A DNA stretch of 64,000 nt from positions 1-64,000 of the forward strand of contig JAISCZ010000118.1 of the NCBI GenBank assembly GCA_031265205.1, given 5' to 3'. Shown here piece by piece: positions 56,460-64,000 of this stretch; position 1 is the first letter of the stretch; every line of letters begins with the position of its first letter. The notes beneath the pieces were generated by a model, which made no database searches, was not told the DNA's origin, and was given only the letters and a program-made list of their open reading frames with translations. The stretch is from Deltaproteobacteria bacterium (GTDB lineage: Bacteria; Desulfobacterota; Desulfarculia; Adiutricales; Adiutricaceae). The position numbers and the translations under genes are program-made.

Positions 56460-56538
56460 TCGACACTTCACAGCCAAGGGAAAGGAGGGCGCGATTCCTC
56501 CCCGGAGCAAGCTCCAGGGGTTTCCTCGCGCAAGAATT

Positions 56539-57510
56539 ATGACGGAAGAAGACGGCGCGCCCGCGGCCAAACCGGGCCTTTTAAGCGAGCTTTTGGCCTT
56601 TGACGGCGCCTTTGAGAGCGCCCTCTATCTCCTTCCCACCCCCTTGGGAAATTTGGGGGACATGACCTTCAGAGGCGTCTCCCTCCTGCGGAAGTCGGAT
56701 CTGATCTTGGCGGAGGACACCAGGCGGACCTCAAGGCTTTTAAACTGCCTGGAGGCGCGCGGGCCGCTCGCGAGCTACCGCGAGCAGAACCACGACCGCG
56801 TCTTTCCGCGCGTCGTCTCCGAGTTGGAACGCAAAGGGGTCGTGACCCTCGTGACCGACGCCGGGGCTCCCCTTATCTCCGACCCCGGGACGCGCCTGGT
56901 CGCGGCCGCGCGGGAAAAGGGCTTTAAAATCATTCCCTTCCCCGGGGCCTCCGCGGTGATTACCGCCCTCATGGCCGCGGGGCTCCCCGCGGGCGAGTTC
57001 ATTTTCGGGGGCTATCTGCCCCCCAAGCCCGCCGCGCGCCTCAAGTACGCCCAAACTTTTAAAAACGCGCCCCTGACGCTGGTCTTTTTCGAGACCCCCC
57101 ACCGCCTCGTGGAATCCCTCTCCGACCTCCTGGAGGCCTTCGGGCCGCGGGAGGCCCTGATGGCCCGGGAAATGACCAAGATCCACGAGGAGTACCTCTA
57201 CGCCACCTTGGACTATCTTTTAAAGGACGCGACCCGGAATCCTCGGGTCGGGGAAGTAACGATTGTTATCGCGGGCAACCGGGAAAGGGCGGATAGTCCC
57301 AAGAAGGGCCTCGCGCTCTTTGACGAAAGGCTGGAGTGGGCTACCCTCGCGGAGGCGGAAGTCGAGGAAAGGCTCGCGCCTTTCCGCGCGGAAATTTTAG
57401 CCTCCCCCCAATACCTTTCGGATCTCGCCTCCGCCTGGCGCGAGAAGACCGGGGTCAAGCGCAAGATCCTCTACGCCATCTTCGCCCGTTGGCGGAAAGA
57501 GGACGCCTAA
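56539..57510 (+). CDS. rsmI: 16S rRNA (cytidine-1402-2'-O)-methyltransferase
   Basis: The 323-residue enzyme has the TP-methylase fold: LYLLPTPLGNLGDMTFR, LILAEDTRRTSRLL, LVTDAGAPLISDPG and FPGASAVITALMAAGLP, all RsmI hallmarks, followed by a C-terminal helical domain. It methylates C1402 in the decoding centre. The ATG at 56539 follows the IscB element's right end by only about eight bases, and no ribosome-binding site is left, so its translation may depend on the element's sequence or have been weakened. A frame open to 56416 belongs to iscB's overlap. Confidence 0.93.
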   Translation: MTEEDGAPAAKPGLLSELLAFDGAFESALYLLPTPLGNLGDMTFRGVSLLRKSDLILAEDTRRTSRLLNCLEARGPLASYREQNHDRVFPRVVSELERKGVVTLVTDAGAPLISDPGTRLVAAAREKGFKIIPFPGASAVITALMAAGLPAGEFIFGGYLPPKPAARLKYAQTFKNAPLTLVFFETPHRLVESLSDLLEAFGPREALMAREMTKIHEEYLYATLDYLLKDATRNPRVGEVTIVIAGNRERADSPKKGLALFDERLEWATLAEAEVEERLAPFRAEILASPQYLSDLASAWREKTGVKRKILYAIFARWRKEDA

Positions 57511-57560
57511 AAGCGCCCCGCCAAGCCGCTGGCCCCCTTTTTCTTCCCCCGGCGAAAAGC

Positions 57561-57566
57561 TATAAT
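57561..57566 (+). promoter_or_regulatory. Candidate -10 box of ribBA
   Basis: A perfect TATAAT stands about 70 bases before the ribBA start; the -35 region is a T-rich stretch without a clear match. No FMN riboswitch is recognised between here and the gene. Confidence 0.4.
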
Positions 57567-57637
57567 GGGCGCGCCAGGAAGTAGGCTTTAACGCCCGCCA
57601 CTCGCCTCCGCCCGCGCGGAAAGAAAGAAAGACCGTT

Positions 57638-58843
57638 ATGAGCGTCGCCACCGTCGAAGAAGCCCTGGAGGAAATGCGCCAGGGACGCATGGTCATCCTC
57701 GTGGATGACGAAAATCGCGAAAACGAGGGGGACCTGACCTTGGCGGCCCAGTTCGTCACCCCCGAGGCCATTAACTTTATGGTCACCCACGCCCGGGGCC
57801 TGATCTGCCTGACCCTGACCCCCGCCAAGGTGGACGCCTTGGGGCTCCCCCAGATGACCGCCCGCAACGACTCCCCTTTTGAGACGGCCTTTACGGTCTC
57901 CATCGAGGCCCGCCGCGGGGTCACCACGGGGATCTCGGCGGCGGACCGGGCGGCCACCATTCTGGCGGCGGTCCGGGAGGACGCCACGGCCAAGGACGTC
58001 GTGACGCCGGGCCACGTTTTTCCGCTGCGGGCCCGGGAGGGCGGGGTTCTGGTCCGCGCGGGCCAGACCGAGGGCAGCGTGGATCTCGCGCGCCTGGCGG
58101 GGCTTACCCCCGCGGGGGTTATCTGCGAGGTTTTAAAAGAGGACGGGAGCATGGCCCGCCTCCCCGATCTGGAAAAATTCGGGAGCGAGCGCGGGATTAA
58201 AATCGTCACGGTCGCCGCGCTCATCGCCTACCGCCTCTCCCACGAAAAACTCGTCGTCCGCGAGGCGCGGACCGTTCTCCCCACCGCCGAGGGGCTCTTT
58301 GACCTCTACGCGTACTCGTCCAAGGTCGACGGCTCGGAATACCTGGCCCTGACCATGGGGGATCTCTTTCTCCCCGAGCCGGTTTTAGTCCGCGTCCACA
58401 GTCAGTGCCTTACGGGGGACGCCTTGGGATCCTTGCGTTGCGACTGCGGGGAACAGCTCCACGAGGCCTTAAGGCAAATCGCCGCCGCCGGCCGCGGCGC
58501 GCTCCTCTACGTCCCCCAGGAGGGGCGTGGCATCGGGCTCGTCAATAAGATTAAGGCCTACGCCCTCCAGGACCGGGGCCACGACACGGTGGAGGCCAAT
58601 CTCGCCTTGGGCTTTCCGGAGGATTTGCGCGATTACGGCCTGGGGGCTCAGGTGCTGCGGGATTTGGGCGTCAAGAGGATGCGCCTCATGACCAATAATC
58701 CCAGCAAGATGATCGGGCTTGAGGGCTACGGCCTGGAGGTGGTCGAAAGGGTGCCCCTCGTGACCCCGCCGCGGCCGGAGAACGCCAGGTACCTGGAGAC
58801 CAAGTGCGTCAAAATGGGGCATCTCCTGAGCGCGAAAAAATAG
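57638..58843 (+). CDS. ribBA: Bifunctional DHBP synthase / GTP cyclohydrolase II
   Basis: The first about 205 residues are DHBP synthase (RibB) with DDENRENEGD and the THARGLICLTL and RRGVTTGISAADRA motifs; the rest is GTP cyclohydrolase II (RibA) with CLTGDALGSLRCDCGEQ for zinc and PQEGRGIGLVNKIKAY. The enzyme makes the two first precursors of riboflavin. Length (401) is normal. It is followed by ribH. Confidence 0.95.
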   Translation: MSVATVEEALEEMRQGRMVILVDDENRENEGDLTLAAQFVTPEAINFMVTHARGLICLTLTPAKVDALGLPQMTARNDSPFETAFTVSIEARRGVTTGISAADRAATILAAVREDATAKDVVTPGHVFPLRAREGGVLVRAGQTEGSVDLARLAGLTPAGVICEVLKEDGSMARLPDLEKFGSERGIKIVTVAALIAYRLSHEKLVVREARTVLPTAEGLFDLYAYSSKVDGSEYLALTMGDLFLPEPVLVRVHSQCLTGDALGSLRCDCGEQLHEALRQIAAAGRGALLYVPQEGRGIGLVNKIKAYALQDRGHDTVEANLALGFPEDLRDYGLGAQVLRDLGVKRMRLMTNNPSKMIGLEGYGLEVVERVPLVTPPRPENARYLETKCVKMGHLLSAKK

Positions 58844-59049
58844 CCCGCGCGCTTTAAGGCTCCCCTCAACGTCTCTTTGTTGTCTCCCTTGGGCGGCGTT
58901 TTTTGGGGTCTCTCTTGGGCCTCCCCGCGGGCCCTCGCGGAGGGTCTTCGCGGGCGCGCCGGGTCGGGGGCTTGGGAGCGCCAAGCTTTTTTTAAGTTTT
59001 TTTTGAAGGATTTGAGCGTAGCCCCCTGGGGGGGCGAAAGGCGTATTTT

Positions 59050-59541
59050 ATGGCGGTTATTATTGAGGGGCGCTTAAGCGCCGCGGACGCGCGCCTCGCC
59101 GTCGCGGTCTCCCGCTTCAACGGCCTGGTCACGGAAAGGTTGCTCGCCGGGGCTTTGGACGCTTTTTCGCGCCACGGCGGGGACGCCGAGACCCTAACGG
59201 TGGTCAAGGTCCCCGGGGCCTTTGAGCTTCCCTTGGCCGCGCTGGCCTTGGCCCAGAGCGGCAAGTTCCAGGCGGTGGTGGCCTTGGGGGCGGTGATCCG
59301 GGGTTCCACGCCCCATTTTGACTACGTGGCCGCCGAGGTCTCCAAGGGCCTAGCCCAAGTTCAGCTCGACGCGCGGATTCCCGTGAGCTTCGGGGTTCTG
59401 ACCTGCGACGGCCTGGAGCAGGCCCTGGAAAGATCCGGGGCCAAGAGCGGCAACAAGGGCTTTGAGGCGATGGTCTCGGCCCTGGAAATGGCGAGCGTCA
59501 TGAAAAATTTGGAGAAGCGGCTTGAATCCCTGGACCGTTAG
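59050..59541 (+). CDS. ribH: 6,7-dimethyl-8-ribityllumazine synthase
   Basis: The 163-residue enzyme has SRFNGLVTERLL near its start, VPGAFELPLA, and the catalytic histidine segment RGSTPHFDYVAAE, with NKGFEAMVSALEM at the end. It joins the RibB product with the pyrimidine to give lumazine. The 206-base gap to ribBA is GC-rich and without a gene. nusB follows 28 bases downstream. Confidence 0.95.
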   Translation: MAVIIEGRLSAADARLAVAVSRFNGLVTERLLAGALDAFSRHGGDAETLTVVKVPGAFELPLAALALAQSGKFQAVVALGAVIRGSTPHFDYVAAEVSKGLAQVQLDARIPVSFGVLTCDGLEQALERSGAKSGNKGFEAMVSALEMASVMKNLEKRLESLDR

Positions 59542-59569
59542 GGACCGCGGGCGGGGGGCGCGCTAGCCC

Positions 59570-60154
59570 ATGGCCCCCGACGCCCCCGTCCGCTCCCGCA
59601 CCCTTTCGCGCAAGATCGCCGTGGCCCTCCTCTATTGGCAGGATGGGTCGGGCTTAAGCGCCGAGGACACCCTCGCCCTTTTTTTGGACAATTTCCAGCC
59701 GGACAACGACCCGGAAAATATCCTGGGCGTGGGCTCCGCGCCCTTCAAGGCCTCCTGGCCCCTGGCCCGGGAATTTTTCGCGGGGGTCATGGACAACCTC
59801 GCCACCGTGGACGAGGGCCTTTCCCGCGGCAGTTCCTCCTGGCGACTGGACCGTTTCTCGAAGGTGGAAAGGGCCATCGCGCGCCTTTCGGCCTACGAGC
59901 TCTACTTCCGCTCCGATATCCCTCCCAAGGTCAGCCTCAACGAGGCCATTGAGATGGCCAAGGAATTTGGGGACGTCGAGACCCCGGATTTCGTCAACGG
60001 GATTTTGGACGAGCTTCGCCGCGAGATAGCGCGGGACAAAGGGGACGGTCCCTCGCCCGCCGCGGGGCGCCTTATGAAAAGCGTCCCGGCGAAAGAGGCG
60101 GGGCGCGGGCCGGAAAAGGCCGCTCGGCGAGGGAAAGAGCCCTATGACCTTTAA
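59570..60154 (+). CDS. nusB: Transcription antitermination factor NusB
   Basis: The 194-residue protein is helical with the NusB core: LSRKIAVALLYWQDGSG at the start, WRLDRFSKVERAIARLSAYEL and KVSLNEAIEMAKEFGDVETPDFVNGILD. NusB binds boxA RNA with NusE in rRNA antitermination. About 45 charged residues are added at the C-terminus. Its stop lies within 14 bases of the lptE start, suggesting coupling. Confidence 0.92.
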   Translation: MAPDAPVRSRTLSRKIAVALLYWQDGSGLSAEDTLALFLDNFQPDNDPENILGVGSAPFKASWPLAREFFAGVMDNLATVDEGLSRGSSSWRLDRFSKVERAIARLSAYELYFRSDIPPKVSLNEAIEMAKEFGDVETPDFVNGILDELRREIARDKGDGPSPAAGRLMKSVPAKEAGRGPEKAARRGKEPYDL

Positions 60155-60167
60155 CGCCGGAGGAAAA

Positions 60168-60728
60168 ATGAGACTCTTTGGGCCTTGGGGGAGGGCCGCC
60201 TTCCCCATAATCTTGCTTTTTTCCTTTCTGGCCGGCTGTGGCTACGAAGTCACCCCCTCGCCTTACCGTTTGAGGCTCCCCGAGGGTGGCTTGGACCTTT
60301 TTATCCCCGTCGCGGAAAACCGGTCCCGGCAGGACTATTTGGGCCCCGAACTCACCCGGGCGGTCATTTCCCGGCTTACGGGCGCGCCGGGCCTCCGTAT
60401 CGGGGGGGAGGGAAGCTCCGCCACCCTCAAACTCAATATCGTTTCCGTGGCCGTGGGCAGCGGCTCCTGGGAAGTTTTCAGCGACAACTCCACCGAGATC
60501 CCCGAGGCCTCCGCGAGCCGGGTCGCCTCCGTCAGCGTGGAGGCCGTCTTTACCCGCCCTAACCCAGAGGGCGCGCCCATGACCCAGAGGAAGATTTTTT
60601 CTTCCTCGCGCACCTATATGGTCAGCCCCTACCAAGACCAGGTCTCTTCCCAGGAACAAGCGGCGCTGGAGTGGATCGTCTCCGATCTAAGCCAGAAGAT
60701 CGCCCAGGGCCTGTTTACGGAGTTTTAG
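60168..60728 (+). CDS. lptE: LPS-assembly lipoprotein LptE-like
   Basis: GGAGG four bases ahead of the ATG at 60168 fixes the start; an earlier ATG at 60144 overlaps nusB. A lipoprotein signal ends in LAGC with Cys24 as the lipidation site, followed by GYEV. The body shows FIPVAENRSRQDYLGPELTRAV and repeated beta-rich segments, as in LptE, which plugs LptD in the outer membrane. The 186-residue size fits. Sequence identity in this family is low, so the symbol is by pattern. Confidence 0.8.
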   Translation: MRLFGPWGRAAFPIILLFSFLAGCGYEVTPSPYRLRLPEGGLDLFIPVAENRSRQDYLGPELTRAVISRLTGAPGLRIGGEGSSATLKLNIVSVAVGSGSWEVFSDNSTEIPEASASRVASVSVEAVFTRPNPEGAPMTQRKIFSSSRTYMVSPYQDQVSSQEQAALEWIVSDLSQKIAQGLFTEF

Positions 60729-60751
60729 GGGGCGCCCGCGAGGCCCAAATT

Positions 60752-61759
60752 ATGTTTCCGGCCAGGCTGTGGGAAAAAGGCGCGGAGGGAAAAGTCCGCT
60801 GCCTTCTGTGCGCGCGGGGCTGCGCGCCGCGCGAGGGCGAACGGGGCTTCTGCCAGGTGAGGATCAACCGGGGAGGAGAGTTCTTTTCCCTCAATTACGG
60901 TTACGCCGAGGCCCTGAGCCTGGATCCGGTGGAAAAAAAGCCCCTCTACCATTTTTGGCCCGGGACCGCGACCTTTTCGGTGGGGGCCCCAGGCTGCGAC
61001 TTTGACTGCCTGGGTTGCCAGAATTTTACCCTCAGCCGCCCGGGAACGGACTATCCGGGGCCCGCGCGGGTTATCTCCCCGGAGGACGTCGTGGAGATGG
61101 GCCTGGAGACGGGGGCGAGGAGCCTCTCTTTCACCTATAGCGAGCCCACGGTCTTCTACGAGTTCGCGGTGGACGCGGGGGATATCGCGCGGGAAAAGGG
61201 TTTGCCCTCCATTTGGGTGACCAACGGTTTTCTAAGCGCGGCGGCCTTCGACGGTTTAGGGAGCGTCGCGGCCATGAATATCGATCTTAAAGGCTTTACG
61301 GAAAAATTTTACCTAGAAGTCGCCCATGGAAGACTGGGTCCGGTCCTGGACTCCATCCGCGAGGCCTGGCGCCGCGGGATCTGGTTGGAGGTCACCACGC
61401 TTTTAATCCCGGGCTTAAACGACGGGCGGGAGGAGTTGGAAAAGCTGGTGGCCTTTCTGGTTTCCGTGAGCCCCGATATCCCCTGGCACGTGAGCGCCTT
61501 CGCCCCTTTAAGGAAACAGGCCGACTTGCGGCGGACCTCCCCCCGGGACCTGGAAAGGGCCCGGGAGATCGGGCGGGCGGGGGGCCTTAATTACGTTTAC
61601 CTCGGGAACGCCGTCGGCCCGGGCTACGGGGACACCGTCTGCCCCCAGTGCCGCGCCCTTCTAATTGAGCGCCGGGGTTACGAGACGCGTCTGGCGCTCC
61701 CTTTGGCGGAAGGGGCCTGCCCCTCCTGCGGCCAGAAAATTCCCGGAGTCTGGGCCTAA
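60752..61759 (+). CDS. amrS: AmrS-type radical SAM protein (AmmeMemoRadiSam system)
   Basis: The 335-residue protein has an N-terminal cysteine segment (CLLCARGC), then the radical SAM cluster motif Cys82-x3-Cys86-x2-Cys89 in GCDFDCLGCQN, SFTYSEPTVFYEF, NIDLKGFTEKFY and two C-terminal CxxC pairs. This is the AmrS/PflA-like family, one of three proteins of the AmmeMemoRadiSam system; the partners AmrA and AmrB are not in the window. Start ATG at 60752; the frame is open further upstream into lptE. Oxygen-sensitive cluster fits an anaerobe. Confidence 0.87.
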   Translation: MFPARLWEKGAEGKVRCLLCARGCAPREGERGFCQVRINRGGEFFSLNYGYAEALSLDPVEKKPLYHFWPGTATFSVGAPGCDFDCLGCQNFTLSRPGTDYPGPARVISPEDVVEMGLETGARSLSFTYSEPTVFYEFAVDAGDIAREKGLPSIWVTNGFLSAAAFDGLGSVAAMNIDLKGFTEKFYLEVAHGRLGPVLDSIREAWRRGIWLEVTTLLIPGLNDGREELEKLVAFLVSVSPDIPWHVSAFAPLRKQADLRRTSPRDLERAREIGRAGGLNYVYLGNAVGPGYGDTVCPQCRALLIERRGYETRLALPLAEGACPSCGQKIPGVWA

Positions 61760-62135
61760 AAATTCCCAGGTTCTGGGCCTTGGAGCGCTCGCCGCCGGAG
61801 GATCTCCTTGGGGGGCGCCAGGGCGGCGCCATGTCGCCACGCGCGCGTCTCGCCCACGGAAAGCGCGGCCCCGGAAGGGGCGGGGAAAGGCCTTTCGGGG
61901 CCGCGCGGCTTATTTGACTTGCCAGGGCTATATTGTTATCTTAAATGTCGTTTTAGCGTCTAAATCTCGCCTTTTCTTGAAGGATCCTCGCCCAATAGGG
62001 CGAGGCCAAATAAAGAACCTTAGGCGTAATTTAAGAAACAACGGGGGCCGCGCCGGGACGCGCGCGTTTCTCTTTCACTGGCTCTCTAAAGGCCTTTGAC
62101 CCATCTCCCCGCCGCGACCCCGCGAGTATTTCCCG
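61760..62135. other. Intergenic region with a strong hairpin
   Basis: No gene is supported. The hairpin at 61864-61905 is listed separately; the remainder is unremarkable. Confidence 0.45.
61864..61905 (+). terminator. Strong GC-rich hairpin, likely terminator
   Basis: CGCGGCCCCG (61864-61873) and CGGGGCCGCG (61896-61905) pair perfectly, followed by CGGCTTATTT. The T-tract is weak. It lies about 105 bases after the radical SAM gene. Confidence 0.55.
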
Positions 62136-62594
62136 ATGTCTTATTTTTTAAGCTCCCTGAATCGGATGTTTGTCTTTAACGGTCGCGCCAGACGTTTGGA
62201 ATTCTGGTGGTACTTTCTGATCTGCGTGGATTTGTTCGCCGTCTGGGCCCTTATCCTGATGGCCTGCGGGGTGTTTAGCTCTCGGGCGAGTTTCCTTTCT
62301 AGCGAATATTTAATCGCCATTCCCCTGGTTCCTTTCTATATGGCCTTTTTCAGCCTTATGGTTCGCCGGTCCCATGACATGGGCTACAGCGGGTGGCTGG
62401 TCGTCGCTTTCGCGCTACTGCTCGCGGCGGGGTTCCTGGCCTTGTATTACGCCTCCAAAATGTCCTATTTTCCTTTGCTTTTCCCGCTTTTTTTGGCGTT
62501 TGGCCTCAAGAGGGGCCAGCGCGCCCCCAATAAATACGGGGAGGCGCCCCCAATGCTCTTCTTTCGCCCGAAAAAGCCCGCCGCGGCGCTCTAA
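62136..62594 (+). CDS. DUF805 family membrane protein
   Basis: The 152-residue protein has the DUF805 marks FNGRARRLEFWWYFL near the start and RRSHDMGYSGWL in the middle, with about four transmembrane segments. Its role is unknown; relatives are small inner-membrane proteins. It precedes the PP2C gene by 45 bases on the same strand and may be co-transcribed. Confidence 0.85.
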   Translation: MSYFLSSLNRMFVFNGRARRLEFWWYFLICVDLFAVWALILMACGVFSSRASFLSSEYLIAIPLVPFYMAFFSLMVRRSHDMGYSGWLVVAFALLLAAGFLALYYASKMSYFPLLFPLFLAFGLKRGQRAPNKYGEAPPMLFFRPKKPAAAL

Positions 62595-62639
62595 AGCGGG
62601 GGGCGCGCGACTTTTGGCCGGGGACTTTTAGAGACTTGT

Positions 62640-64000
62640 ATGAGGATTACCCACCACGACGGCGCCATTCAGGGCGCCAGGCCTGAACAGCAGGACAGCC
62701 TCTACAGCCAGTTTTTGCCCAACGGTTTATGGCTCCTCGTGGTGGCCGACGGCACGGGCGGCGAGGGTTTGGGCCAAGTGGCCAGTCGGACCGTCTGCGA
62801 CGGCCTGCGGCACTATTTCGCGGAGAGGGCGGCGAGTTCCGCTCCCCAAGAGGATCTTTACCGCGCCCTTTTGGCCGCCAACGACAAGATCCGCTCCGAG
62901 ATAACCTTAAACCCCAGCCTCGCGGGCATGGCCTCCACGGTGGTGGCCGTGCTATTAAACCCTGAAAATGGGCGCTTTAGCTTTATCAGCGTGGGGGATA
63001 GCCCCCTGTACTGTTACCGCGGCGCCACTCTCTTCCGGATTAACGAAAATCACGTTATCGCCGAGGATTTAAAGAAGAGGGTGGTCGAGGGCGCCCTGAC
63101 TCCCACCGAGGCGAGGCGGCATCCCGCCCGCGACGTCGTGAAGAGTTCCCTGACGGGCCAGGAAATTAAGATCGTCGATCAAAAAGACGGGGTGCTTCTC
63201 CCTGGGGAACTCCTGATTCTGGGCACCGACGGCCTTTTGACCTTGGACGACGCGGCCGACGGCCCCCTCGCGCGCCTCGTCCAGGAGTCCTCCGGGAATA
63301 TTGAGAAAACCGTCTATAAAATCTTAGGAGCGGTCAACGCCGCCGCCAATCCCAATCAGGACAACGCCTCCCTGATGATCGTGGGCTTAAGCGAGGATTC
63401 CTCAGCCTCCCTGGCCGAGGAAGGCGAGCGCTACGGAAATTTAACCACGGGCATTATTTCGCCCGTCGTCTTGAAGTCTTCCCCCAAAAAGCTCGGCGCG
63501 CTCGTCGGCGCCATTCTGCTCGCGCTTCTTTTGGGAATCGGGCTCTTTTGGCTTTGGGGAGAAGACCCCATCCCATCGTCGCCGTCGGGGCCTCCCGCCA
63601 ATACGGGAAGACCGACGCCGGACGTCTTGCCCACGGAGCCGGCCATCGTCGCGCCGCCGACGGGCGAGACCCTAAACGGCCCGCCGCCTCCTCCGGTCGC
63701 GCGCCCGAACGATTCGTCGCCGCCTCCGGACGCGCTCCCGAGCGACCCGCCTCCGGTCGCGAGCCCAAACTATCCGCCGCTTCCGAACGCGCTTCCGAAC
63801 GATCCGCCGCCGGTCGCGATTCCGAACGATCCGCCGCCGGTCGCGCGCCCGAGCGATTCGTCGCCGCCTCCGGACGCGCTCCCGAGCGACCCGCCTCCGG
63901 TCGCGAGCCCAAACTATCCGCCGCCTCCGGACGCGATCCCGAACGAGCGGTGGCGGGCCAATGACGCGCCCCTGGAAACCATGTCGCCGGAAACGGGCGC
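62640..64000 (+). CDS. PP2C-type protein phosphatase with TM and proline-rich repeat region (partial)
   Basis: The N-terminal about 250 residues form a PP2C domain with metal-binding Asp37 in VVADGTGGEGLG, FSFISVGDSPLY, LILGTDGLL and NQDNASLMIVG. A transmembrane helix follows at 285-307 (LGALVGAILLALLLGIGLFW), then a proline-rich extracytoplasmic part built of PPPVA and PPDALPSD-like units, with a 48-residue unit repeated from residues 358 and 406. The catalytic domain is on the cytoplasmic side. Such phosphatases oppose Hanks-type kinases. The gene runs off the window end, so its C-terminus is unseen. Confidence 0.85.
   Translation, partial: MRITHHDGAIQGARPEQQDSLYSQFLPNGLWLLVVADGTGGEGLGQVASRTVCDGLRHYFAERAASSAPQEDLYRALLAANDKIRSEITLNPSLAGMASTVVAVLLNPENGRFSFISVGDSPLYCYRGATLFRINENHVIAEDLKKRVVEGALTPTEARRHPARDVVKSSLTGQEIKIVDQKDGVLLPGELLILGTDGLLTLDDAADGPLARLVQESSGNIEKTVYKILGAVNAAANPNQDNASLMIVGLSEDSSASLAEEGERYGNLTTGIISPVVLKSSPKKLGALVGAILLALLLGIGLFWLWGEDPIPSSPSGPPANTGRPTPDVLPTEPAIVAPPTGETLNGPPPPPVARPNDSSPPPDALPSDPPPVASPNYPPLPNALPNDPPPVAIPNDPPPVARPSDSSPPPDALPSDPPPVASPNYPPPPDAIPNERWRANDAPLETMSPETG
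63711..63954 (+). repeat. 144-bp tandem repeat in the PP2C gene
   Basis: The block starting GATTCGTCGCCGCCTCC recurs exactly 144 bases later (63711 and 63855) and stays alike for at least 70 bases. The distance is a multiple of three, so copy number can change without breaking the frame. Smaller units with CGATCCGCCGCCGGTCGCG lie between. Confidence 0.8.

Larger units (their letters stand above)
54834..56530 (+). mobile_element. IS200/IS605-like element carrying iscB and omega-RNA, no transposase
   Basis: The left end has a subterminal hairpin after TCAACTA: CCCC-CCGCC-AA-GGCGG-T-GGGG at 54847-54867. The right end has the stem CCCCGGAG (56500-56507) / CTCC-A-GGGG (56512-56520) followed by TTTCCTCGCG, a typical IS605-group right end. 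The whole unit is about 1.7 kb, contains only the omega-RNA region and iscB, and lies exactly between rnhB and rsmI. tnpA is absent, so movement would need a transposase in trans. Boundaries are accurate to roughly ten bases. Confidence 0.78.

Noticed and set aside
57511-57637. FMN riboswitch ahead of ribBA
   Set aside because: The conserved RFN-element segments are missing.

Overview
The window reads as a piece of a Gram-negative bacterial chromosome, most likely Desulfobacterota (Deltaproteobacteria) and possibly host-associated. This is an inference. It rests on an outer-membrane LPS-assembly lipoprotein (lptE), a GAF/sigma-54 activator, the order rplS-rnhB-rsmI and ribBA-ribH-nusB-lptE, and large expansions of SUMF1-fold secreted proteins and of AAA-ATPase/PD-(D/E)XK proteins. 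Housekeeping genes are GC-rich. The AAA-ATPase genes and several intergenic stretches are strikingly AT-rich, so the window alternates core blocks with acquired blocks.

Layout. 0-11 kb is accessory: a zeta-type toxin-antitoxin pair, an unrecognised 183-residue protein, three closely related AAA-ATPase/nuclease genes (two in a 2.1 kb direct duplication, one inverted between them), a 230-bp repeat and a 265-bp MITE with 14-bp inverted ends and an 8-bp target duplication. 12-18.5 kb is core: carA-carB and a sigma-54-dependent regulator. 18.6-25.4 kb is an array of six SUMF1 (FGE-sulfatase) domain genes, all with signal peptides; two more are dead copies at 30.9 and 38.7 kb. Two further AAA-ATPase genes lie at 25.6-30.2 kb. 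31.7-38.4 kb holds a SAM methyltransferase, two oligopeptide-type ABC permeases, two small heat-shock proteins, TrmJ, a polyamine-type binding protein and a secreted thermonuclease.

39-50 kb is again accessory: two more AAA-ATPase genes and a nuclease-domain remnant, an AT-rich tract beside a near-parS palindrome, a frameshifted SpoIIE-type phosphatase fragment, a decayed P4-type integrase and a single-chain GmrSD-like DUF262/HNH protein. 50.5-64 kb is core: a BtuFDC/FecBED-type metal-chelate importer, rplS, rnhB, rsmI, ribBA, ribH, nusB, lptE, an AmrS-type radical SAM enzyme, a DUF805 membrane protein and a PP2C phosphatase cut by the window edge.

The most notable item is an IS200/IS605-like element of about 1.7 kb inserted between rnhB and rsmI. 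It encodes an apparently intact IscB RNA-guided nuclease preceded by a highly structured omega-RNA region, and it has no TnpA transposase. Its likely guide is read from the 3' end of rnhB, and its right end abuts the rsmI start codon. Together with the zeta module, the GmrSD-like protein and the AAA-ATPase/nuclease family, it makes the window rich in genome-conflict genes.
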